Source: Occallatibacter riparius
Lineage (GTDB): Bacteria > Acidobacteriota > Terriglobia > Terriglobales > Acidobacteriaceae
Assembly (NCBI RefSeq): GCF_025264625.1
Contig: NZ_CP093313.1
Location: 3,782,001-3,846,000 of the forward strand
Direction of reading: 5' to 3'
DNA length: 64,000 nt
The notes under the pieces were generated by a model. That model had not been told where the DNA came from and ran no database searches. It was given only the letters and a program-made list of their open reading frames with translations. The stretch's first letter is position 1, and every line of letters begins with the position of its first letter. This document shows, in pieces, positions 25,780 through 32,412 of this stretch. The translations under genes and the position numbers were made by a program.

Positions 25780-27429
25780 TTAGAATCCGGCGAGGTACTG
25801 GTGAATAAACTGCACGGCGATCGAGCCTTCCCCCACCGCCGATGCCACGCGTTTCACCGATCCGTGGCGCACATCCCCGGCTACAAATACTCCGGGAACG
25901 CTCGTTTCCAGAAGAAACGGCTCGCGAGTCTCCTGCCACTCCGGCGGCAACTTGCCGTCGTTGCGCAAATCGGGCCCCGCGAGAATAAAACCCTTCTCAT
26001 CGCGCAGAATTGCCGGTGGAAGCCAATCCGTACGCGGCGCAGCCCCGATGAACACGAAGAGCGATTCAGCCTTGACCTCCTCTTCGCCATTTGGTCCGCG
26101 CAGCCGCAACCCCTCCAGATGCTCCTCGCCAATGGCTCGGATGACCTGCGTTTGCGGCCTCAACACAATATTCGATGTGCGACCGATCTCATCGATCAAA
26201 TATTTCGACATGGTTGCCGCCAGACCCGGTCCGCGCACCAACATGGTCACTGTTCGGGCATATTTGGAGAAATGCAGCGCGGCCTGCCCTGCCGAATTCG
26301 CGCCTCCCACCACATAGACGTCCTCATCCTTGCAACTGGGAGCCTCCACCAGCGCCGCCCCGTAGTAGATACCCCGGCCAGTCAGCCGTTCCGCGCCCGG
26401 AACGTCCAGCTTGCGGTACTGAACACCCGGAGCCAGAACCACCGCATGCGAGGAAACTTCGCGGCCATCGCTCATGCAGATAAAGTTGTACTGCCCATCG
26501 ATGCGCAGCCCGGCCGCCCGTTGCGTGACGAACTCCACGTCAAAAGCCTGCGCCTGCAACAACGCGCGCTGGCCCAGTTCGGCACCCGTTATCCCCTGGT
26601 GGAAGCCCAGGTAGTTCTTGATCAGTGAAGTTGTTCCGGCCTGCCCGCCCGGCGCCTCCGGCTCAACTACCAGCGTACGCAAGCCCTCGCTCGCACCGTA
26701 CACCGCCGCCGCCAGTCCCGCAGGTCCGCCTCCCACCACCACAAGGTCGTAAAAATCCTTGCTGGCCTGGATCTTCAGTCCCACGCGCTGGGCCAGCTCC
26801 TCGGGCGAGGGCGCTGCAAGCGATGCTCCGTCCGGAAACAGCACAACCGGGAACTCAGCCGACTCGAGCTTCCGCTCCTGAAGCAGCTTCGAGCCCTCTT
26901 CCCCGTCCACGTCCAGCCAGCGGTAGGGCACATGATTGCAACTCAGGAAGCTGCGGATCTCGTGGTCCCGCGCCGACCACCGATGGCCCAGCACCGTAAG
27001 CCCTTCAAACCGCGGCCGGTAGCCCAGCCTCCAGCTCTCCAACAGATCGCTGACTACCGGGTACAGACGCTCCTCAGGTGGATCCCACGGCTTGTTGAGG
27101 TAGTAGTGAATGCGCGCGCTATTGATCGCCTGGATCGCCGCCTCGGTATCGGCATACGCCGTCAGCAACACCCGCCGCGCCTCGGGATAAACCTCTCGTG
27201 ACCGTTCCAGCACCTGCACGCCCGTCAGCCCCGGCATGCGCTGATCGCTGATCAGCAGCGCCACGTTTTCGTTACGTTCCTTTACCTGCGACAACGTGTC
27301 CAGCGCGGCCTGGCCTCCGGCAGCGCGCATCACGCGGTAATCGGCCCCATAGCGCCGGCGCAGATCCTGCACCACCGCCTCAAGCACATTCACGTCATCA
27401 TCCACGGCCAGAATGATTGGTCTCGCCAT
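25780..27429 (-). CDS. Fused response regulator / thioredoxin reductase-like flavoprotein
   Basis: 549 aa from ATG 27429; its GGAG lies only 2 nt before ATG, so the start is less sure (frame open to 27492). Residues 1-125 are a complete receiver: DDD at 10-12, phospho-acceptor Asp62 (LLISDQRMPG), Thr90, Lys113 (NKPWDPP). Residues about 140-205 resemble a thioredoxin/glutaredoxin-like fold (FEGLTVLGHRWSARDHEI). From 227 a TrxR-like FAD/NAD module follows: GGGPAG 233-238, APGGQAG, NADPH fold GGANSAGQ 375-382 and end FVAGDVRHG. The active-site CxxC of thioredoxin reductases is absent (VEAPSCKDEDV, single Cys366), so it cannot be a normal disulfide reductase. First gene of the operon running to motB. 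Confidence 0.9.
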   Translation of the reverse strand: MARPIILAVDDDVNVLEAVVQDLRRRYGADYRVMRAAGGQAALDTLSQVKERNENVALLISDQRMPGLTGVQVLERSREVYPEARRVLLTAYADTEAAIQAINSARIHYYLNKPWDPPEERLYPVVSDLLESWRLGYRPRFEGLTVLGHRWSARDHEIRSFLSCNHVPYRWLDVDGEEGSKLLQERKLESAEFPVVLFPDGASLAAPSPEELAQRVGLKIQASKDFYDLVVVGGGPAGLAAAVYGASEGLRTLVVEPEAPGGQAGTTSLIKNYLGFHQGITGAELGQRALLQAQAFDVEFVTQRAAGLRIDGQYNFICMSDGREVSSHAVVLAPGVQYRKLDVPGAERLTGRGIYYGAALVEAPSCKDEDVYVVGGANSAGQAALHFSKYARTVTMLVRGPGLAATMSKYLIDEIGRTSNIVLRPQTQVIRAIGEEHLEGLRLRGPNGEEEVKAESLFVFIGAAPRTDWLPPAILRDEKGFILAGPDLRNDGKLPPEWQETREPFLLETSVPGVFVAGDVRHGSVKRVASAVGEGSIAVQFIHQYLAGF

Positions 27430-27833
27430 ATCTCCAGTGTACGGGCCCCCGCAAGCCATCTCGAGCGAACACCACGACCCCTGATGCCCCACCCTAGTGC
27501 CTGACCCTCACCCCTGAGCCTCGGCCCTCGCCAAGCTCCCACATCCACCCCATTCGTGGGATTTTTTCTTTTGTGACGGCCGTGACAGACTGTAAGCTCG
27601 TAAACGAAATACAGACAGTTAGCGGAACAAGCACCAAATTGGTACCGGGCTGAGTGAGCACGGGGCCGATACGCGTATTTCAATTTCGGCAGAGAAGGGA
27701 ATTGGGGGACTGCCGATATGGTGCAGGGGGAAGCTGAATTTCCAAAGCGGCACAGTACGGCACGGGTCTGTCGGGCCGGCATGATCGGCTCAGTATAGAC
27801 GCGCGCGTTGTCGCGGCGGTTGAGGCGCACACT
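27430..27833. promoter_or_regulatory. 404-bp divergent intergenic region
   Basis: Separates the start of the minus-strand motility/redox operon from the plus-strand LuxR-type regulator. No ORF with plausible composition. A GAGG ribosome site precedes ATG 27834. A short palindrome CACCAAATTGGTAC is near 27632 and a CA-rich segment at about 27530-27600 could hold promoters. The adjacent regulator may act here, which is inference. Confidence 0.45.
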
Positions 27834-28514
27834 ATGAAGAAGATCATTCTCGCTGATTCCCAGGCCATTTTCCGGGCAGGGACGGCAAAGGTTCTGGCAG
27901 CCGACGACGATTTGCGCATCATTGCTCAATGCGCGGACCTGGAACGGCTGTTCCACGCCATCGATACATTTCCCGGATCCATCATTCTCTTTGCGGCCTC
28001 TCTGAGACCCGACCTGCTCCAATTGCGTCGGCGTCTTGAGAAGGCCGGCAGCAGGGGCATCGTCATCGCCGAGAACAGTGAAGCGGCCCAGGTCTACGTG
28101 CAGCAGGGCTTCCGCGGTGTGATCTTTCGGAATGTCACCGGCCAGGCTCTCGTCGACTGCGTCCGCCGCGTCTCCAACGGCGATACCTGGATTCCACCGC
28201 AACTGGCTGCCGTGAGTCCCGTGGACGAAGACGTCGTCGGCACCCGCGTCCGAGACCGCCTCACCCCCAAGGAAATGCGCATCGTCGCCCTCATCGTACA
28301 GGGCTGCAAGAACCGTGACATCGCCCTTCGTCTCAAAACCACCGAGCAGGTCATCAAGAACTATCTCCGCTCCATTTACGATAAGACCGGCGTTTCCGAC
28401 CGCCTCGAACTCGCCCTGTTCACCATCCATCACCGCGCCCTCGCCGCAGCAGCAGCGGAAATGAGCACCAAGATGGATGCCGAAGAACAGGCCGCCACCG
28501 GCGCCGTCGCCTGA
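27834..28514 (+). CDS. LuxR/NarL-type response regulator lacking the phospho-acceptor Asp
   Basis: 226 aa. The N-terminal receiver fold (1-120) keeps the hydrophobic strands (KKIILADSQAIFRAG) but at the phosphorylation site reads SIILFAASLRP: Ala54 replaces Asp. The conserved Lys near residue 103 is Arg (GVIFRNVTG), and the acidic pair at the start is reduced (ADSQ). It is therefore an atypical, phosphorylation-independent receiver. The C-terminal LuxR helix-turn-helix is intact (about 141-205: LTPKEMRIVALIVQGCKNRD and IKNYLRSIYDKTGVSDRLEL). It should bind DNA, perhaps controlled by a small ligand or protein partner. Divergent from the motility/redox operon; ends at a strong terminator. Confidence 0.85.
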   Translation: MKKIILADSQAIFRAGTAKVLAADDDLRIIAQCADLERLFHAIDTFPGSIILFAASLRPDLLQLRRRLEKAGSRGIVIAENSEAAQVYVQQGFRGVIFRNVTGQALVDCVRRVSNGDTWIPPQLAAVSPVDEDVVGTRVRDRLTPKEMRIVALIVQGCKNRDIALRLKTTEQVIKNYLRSIYDKTGVSDRLELALFTIHHRALAAAAAEMSTKMDAEEQAATGAVA

Positions 28515-28542
28515 CCTGCCACAAACCATTTCGCCAGGAACA

Positions 28543-28579
28543 ACGGGGTTCCGCCAATACGCGGAACCCCGTCGATCTT
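28543..28579 (+). terminator. Terminator of the LuxR-type regulator
   Basis: ACGGGGTTCCGC (28543-28554) and GCGGAACCCCGT (28561-28572) form a 12-bp perfect stem with a 6-nt loop, followed by CGATCTTT. Confidence 0.85.
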
Positions 28580-28822
28580 TGAAGGCTATCGAAAGGGGGC
28601 CCGATGGTGCGTGGTTTAGGCGACGCAGACTTGCTGGTCTAATAGCACTCCATTCTTTCCATTCCAGTCGCGCAACTATTCCCTCCCGCCCGGGTCTACG
28701 CCTTCAACCCTGCGACCGCCTGCCTCCGGAAAGAACCACCCCCGGGAAGACGTGAGCAGAGTACGGGGGTTTCCTGGCAACGGCCTTGTACGCGATGGCG
28801 CGCGCCCGAATGTGAGGCGGTA
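28580..28822 (+). promoter_or_regulatory. Upstream region of the DUF3300 gene
   Basis: 243 bp with no credible ORF. It contains the ribosome site GAGGCGGT directly before ATG 28823. I see no clear -35/-10 pair or operator. Confidence 0.3.
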
Positions 28823-31081
28823 ATGACCACTAGATTATTTTTGACCCTGGCTCTGGCGGCTGGAATACCCGCCTTCGCCGCAGCTCAGAATCCCGACAAC
28901 CCGCCCCAGGCTGATCCGCAGGTCTCCGGCCCCGCCCAGCTCACCGACGTTCAGTCCGGCTCACCCCAGGGTTACCTCGACCCCAACTTCGCCAACAAGC
29001 CGCACGCCGGTACCCCCCTCCCGTCCGACGGTTCCGCCACGGCGGCCCCACCCCCCTCCAGCCCGAATCAAGCCCCGAACTGGTACAAGGACTCGCCCCA
29101 GGCCTACGATCACGGCGCCTCCAAGCCTCGCCATCTTCGCGCCCCCAAGAACCGCCCCCAGGTCTACGACGACACTCAATCCGAGCCCGCCCCATCGAGT
29201 GAAGTGGCCCAGGAGAATCCGCCCGAACAGCCTCAGGAGCTGCCGCCCGCACAGTCCGACGACGAACCGACCCCCCAGGTCCAGCCCCTCCCCCGCTACT
29301 ACGGTGGCCAGTCCAGCCAGCAGCAATATGACCAGCAGCAGTATCAAGACCAGCAGGCCTACGCCGGCCAGCCTCAGCAAAACTATCAGCAGCCCCAGGA
29401 CTACGCATACCAGGGCGAACCTGATTACCCCCAGGACGACTACGGCTCTGGAGCCGTACAGCCCACTCAGCAACCCCTCGGCGCTGAGCAGCTTGAACAG
29501 CTCGTAGCCCCCATCGCGCTCTACCCTGACCAGCTCGTCGCCCAGATCCTCACCGCCTCCACCTATCCCGCACAGATCACCGCGGCCGACCAGTTTGTTC
29601 GCTCCATGAACGGTGCCCAGCCCGAGCAGATCGCCCAGGGCGCCAACGCGCAGACCGGCTGGGACCCGAGCGTGAAGGCCCTCACCGCTTTCCCCCAGGT
29701 CCTCGCCATGCTCGACGGCAACCTGCAGTGGACCGCCGCCCTCGGCAACGCCTATTACAACCAGCCGCAGGATGTCCTCGAGACCATCCAGCTCCTTCGC
29801 CAGCGCGCCCAGCAGGACGGCAACCTCCAGAGCACCGCGCAGCAGCAGGTGATCCAGCAGCCCAACTACATTCAGATCGAGCCCACCAACCCCGAATACG
29901 TCTACGTCCCCAGCTACAACCCGTGGTACGTTTACGGCGCTCCCATCGCCCCCTACCCCAGCTTCGAATTCGGTGACTGGGGCCTTTACATCGGCGGCGG
30001 AATCGGTTGGGGCCTGCGCTTCGCAGTGGCTCCGTTCTTCAACTTCGGTTTCGGCTTCGGATACTGGGGCCTTGATTGGGCCAGAGGCGGCTGCCTCTAC
30101 AACCACGGTTATTATTGGAGCCACAGCCATGAGGTTCGCGACTGGGGCTTCGCCCACGGCGGCCGCCGCTGGGACGGCGGACGCAGCGGTTGGAACCACG
30201 GTGGCTACGGTGGCCGCGACTACGCCCGCTTCGGCAACTACAACCACGAGCCCATGAACATCCACGGCGCCCCCGGGCCCCGTAGCGGCGGTCACTCCTT
30301 CTTCGGCGGCTCTCAGCAGGAACTACACCGCATGCAGCCGGCCCGCCCCATGCAGGGTTACGGACACATGCAGGGCGGCTTCACGCGCCCGCAGTCTCCT
30401 GGTCAGCAGGCCTTCAGCCACCTACCCCCCGCCAACGGCCGTCCCGAGCAGTTCCGGGGCCGCACCCAGCCATACGGCGGTCAGCCCTTCTCCGGACGCC
30501 AGCCCCTTGCCGGCGGCCCCCAGCCCTTCCGCGGTGGCTCTCCTGGTTTCGGCGGCCGTAACGAACCCTACTCCCGCCCTCAGCCGGTCGCCCCGTCTCC
30601 CCGCCCCGGCAATGGCTTCGGTGGCTACCCCCGTCCGAACCAGGGATACATGGGTCGCCCCGCCCCGCTTCAAACCTACCGCGGCCCCCAGCAGAGCTAC
30701 TCCGCTCCCCGCCCGTTCGGCGGCGGATCCAGCGGATTCGGCCAGTCCTACGCCCGTCCCCAGCAGCCCAGCAACCACTCGTTCTTCGGTGGCGGCGGAC
30801 GCAGCGCGCCCAGCTTCGGCGGTGGCGGCCACAGCTTCGGTGGAGGCTCCCACTCTTTCGGTGGCGGACCCTCCTTCGGTGGTGGAAGCCATTCGTTTGG
30901 TGGTGGTGGCGGTCACTCCTTCGGAGGCGGCGGAGGTCACTCCTTCGGAGGCGGCGGAGGTCACTCCTTCGGAGGCGGCGGCCATTCCTTCGGTGGGGGA
31001 GGGGGACACTCCTTCGGCGGCGGTGGAGGCCACTCGTTTGGAGGCGGCGGTCATTCCAGCGGCGGCGGCCACCACCGCTAG
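28823..31081 (+). CDS. DUF3300 protein with Gly/Ser/His/Phe repeat tail, secreted
   Basis: 752 aa with a signal peptide (residues 1-22, ...PAFAAAQ). Residues about 25-210 are Pro/Gln/Tyr-rich and disordered. The DUF3300 core is about 212-400 (LEQLVAPIALYPDQLVAQIL, PTNPEYVYVPSYNPWYVYG). It is followed by a Gly/Trp/aromatic segment (FGFGFGYWGLDWARGG). The C-terminal 300 residues are low complexity, ending in roughly a dozen HSFGGG(G)-type units (about 655-750). DUF3300 proteins are exported and of unknown role. The tail could bind metal through its regularly spaced His, or be an adhesive/assembly segment like elastomeric proteins. The DNA of the last 250 bp is near-repetitive, which makes it prone to copy-number change. 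Confidence 0.88.
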   Translation: MTTRLFLTLALAAGIPAFAAAQNPDNPPQADPQVSGPAQLTDVQSGSPQGYLDPNFANKPHAGTPLPSDGSATAAPPPSSPNQAPNWYKDSPQAYDHGASKPRHLRAPKNRPQVYDDTQSEPAPSSEVAQENPPEQPQELPPAQSDDEPTPQVQPLPRYYGGQSSQQQYDQQQYQDQQAYAGQPQQNYQQPQDYAYQGEPDYPQDDYGSGAVQPTQQPLGAEQLEQLVAPIALYPDQLVAQILTASTYPAQITAADQFVRSMNGAQPEQIAQGANAQTGWDPSVKALTAFPQVLAMLDGNLQWTAALGNAYYNQPQDVLETIQLLRQRAQQDGNLQSTAQQQVIQQPNYIQIEPTNPEYVYVPSYNPWYVYGAPIAPYPSFEFGDWGLYIGGGIGWGLRFAVAPFFNFGFGFGYWGLDWARGGCLYNHGYYWSHSHEVRDWGFAHGGRRWDGGRSGWNHGGYGGRDYARFGNYNHEPMNIHGAPGPRSGGHSFFGGSQQELHRMQPARPMQGYGHMQGGFTRPQSPGQQAFSHLPPANGRPEQFRGRTQPYGGQPFSGRQPLAGGPQPFRGGSPGFGGRNEPYSRPQPVAPSPRPGNGFGGYPRPNQGYMGRPAPLQTYRGPQQSYSAPRPFGGGSSGFGQSYARPQQPSNHSFFGGGGRSAPSFGGGGHSFGGGSHSFGGGPSFGGGSHSFGGGGGHSFGGGGGHSFGGGGGHSFGGGGHSFGGGGGHSFGGGGGHSFGGGGHSSGGGHHR

Positions 31082-31102
31082 CCCGAAAAGAATCTAGGGT
31101 GC

Positions 31103-31172
31103 CCCAGGTCCCGGGGTCCCCAGCGATCGGTCTTTGTCGCTGGGGTGGAGATCCCCGGTTTTGGGACCTGGG
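31103..31172. repeat. 70-bp nested hairpin element
   Basis: CCCAGGTCCC (31103-31112) pairs with GGGACCTGGG (31163-31172). Inside, CCCCAGCGA (31118-31126) pairs with TCGCTGGGG (31137-31145) and CCGGGG with CCCCGG. It lies just after the DUF3300 stop, so it may act as a terminator/3' stabiliser. The GGTGCCC(C)AGGTC motif recurs near 40388. Confidence 0.7.
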
Positions 31173-31200
31173 AAAGCACAAAGCTCCCACAGCCGAGCTT

Positions 31201-31238
31201 TTGCTCTTCTTTCTCTCATCCCCGCAGGGGATCTCCTT
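31201..31238. repeat. 38-nt dispersed hairpin repeat, copy 1
   Basis: TTGCTCTTCTTTCTCTCATC continues through a hairpin ATCCCC-GCA-GGGGAT to CTCCTT. It matches 37523-37560 at 32 of 38 positions, with one stem pair changed compensatorily (C-G here, T-A there). Confidence 0.7.
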
Positions 31239-31239
31239 T

Positions 31240-32103
31240 TCATACCCAGCACCCAATTCCCAACCCCCGGCACGACCGCGTAGCCACTTCCGCCGCTCTC
31301 CGCAGCGAACCCTCAAAATCACCGCTCTCCGCAAAATAGAAACAGAACGCCCCGTGCAGCACATCCCCGGCGCCCAGCGTATCCACGGCCTCAACCGCCT
31401 CAATCGCAATCTCAAACCGCTGTCCGCGATCTAAACCAACAATTGGCCTCGCCCCACGCGTCACCGCCACAAACGGCACACCCTGCGCGGCGAACCACGC
31501 AAGCGTCTTCTCCGCATCCGCAGCCACGCCCGGCATCGCAAACCGCTCACTGCAAATCGCCGCCGTCAGCATCGGAGCCAGCACGTCCGTCCCCGGCTTC
31601 CAACTCCCGCCATCCAGGCACAACGCCGTTCCACCATCCCTCAGCGACCGCAGCAGCGGCAGAGTCTCGCTTAAATGGAATCCATCCGTCAGAGCCACCG
31701 CCGGCGCATCACCCCACGCTGGATCCCATCCGCCATCAAGCGGCAGCACCTGCACCGGCGATACAGGCGGATTCACAATCGTCCGCGTCGCCGCAGCCGC
31801 ATTCACCAGCACAGTTGTCAGAGGAGTCTCGTACCCATCCGCCGCCAGATCCACCAGTTCGATCCCACGCAGATCCAGCTCCGCGCGCGCCATCTCTGCC
31901 CACGGCCCCGCACCCACCGCGCTCATCAGCGTTGCGCGTCCACCCAGCAGCGCATGCGTAATCGCCGCATTGCAAGCCGGCCCGCCCGGCGCTACACGAA
32001 ACGCCCGCGCAAACACCTTCGTGTCTTCCCGCGGCATCGCATCGAGCCAATACAGCGCATCGACCGTCGTCCGCCCTGCGAAGAGAATGTGCGCACCCGT
32101 CAT
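31240..32103 (-). CDS. PfkB-family (ribokinase-like) carbohydrate kinase
   Basis: 287 aa. The N-terminal PfkB pattern is present (LFAGRTTVDALYWLDAMP; APGGPACNAAITHALLGG). The C-terminal signature VDTLGAGDVLHGAF (about 238-251) supplies the anion hole and catalytic Asp. It should phosphorylate a sugar or nucleoside hydroxyl with ATP in the cytoplasm. Slightly short for the family (usually 300-330 aa). Similar to ribokinase/ketohexokinase types, but the substrate cannot be assigned. It lies 30 nt after a 92-aa gene in the same direction and may be the last gene of the polysaccharide operon, which suggests a sugar or glycan fragment as substrate. Confidence 0.88.
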   Translation of the reverse strand: MTGAHILFAGRTTVDALYWLDAMPREDTKVFARAFRVAPGGPACNAAITHALLGGRATLMSAVGAGPWAEMARAELDLRGIELVDLAADGYETPLTTVLVNAAAATRTIVNPPVSPVQVLPLDGGWDPAWGDAPAVALTDGFHLSETLPLLRSLRDGGTALCLDGGSWKPGTDVLAPMLTAAICSERFAMPGVAADAEKTLAWFAAQGVPFVAVTRGARPIVGLDRGQRFEIAIEAVEAVDTLGAGDVLHGAFCFYFAESGDFEGSLRRAAEVATRSCRGLGIGCWV

Positions 32104-32133
32104 TCCATGATTCCAATTTCGTTCACTGTTCCG

Positions 32134-32412
32134 TCAGTTCCGCGGATAAGTATGGTATGTGCCAAGACGAATGAACTGGCGGTTAGCAAGAGTCTCTTCC
32201 AGCATCTGGTTCAACTCATCCCCCTGATCGCGTTCCGGATCTGGCTCGATCACCCGTGAAATAGAGAGGAGTTGCCAATCATATGTGTGCAGGTACGATT
32301 CGACTCGTTCGACTGCGTTTTCCGACGAAGACGCCCAAAGCGTGACGTTGATGAATCCGAACGCGCCGTCCATCGCGACCTCAGCGGTCACCAGCCACAC
32401 AGTCTCGCTCAC
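32134..32412 (-). CDS. 92-aa protein coupled to the GH18/deacetylase/GT2 gene
   Basis: The GTG start (32410-32412) overlaps the TGA of the large upstream gene by 4 nt (GTGA), good evidence that this small frame is translated. The product is soluble, without signal or membrane segment, with a mixed alpha/beta pattern: VWLVTAEVAMDGAFGFINVT strand, then ENAVERVESYLHTYDW helix, then SRVIEPDP. The outline (sheet plus helix, about 90 aa) resembles small ferredoxin-like regulators, but I do not recognise a family. As it is co-translated with a membrane polysaccharide synthase it may be a cytoplasmic accessory of that enzyme. Function inferred from position only. Confidence 0.65.
   Translation of the reverse strand: MSETVWLVTAEVAMDGAFGFINVTLWASSSENAVERVESYLHTYDWQLLSISRVIEPDPERDQGDELNQMLEETLANRQFIRLGTYHTYPRN

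Noticed and set aside
28961..30295. 444-aa minus-strand ORF opposite the DUF3300 gene
   Set aside because: Composition is low-complexity Val/Gly/Ala produced by reading a biased Pro/Gln-rich gene backwards.
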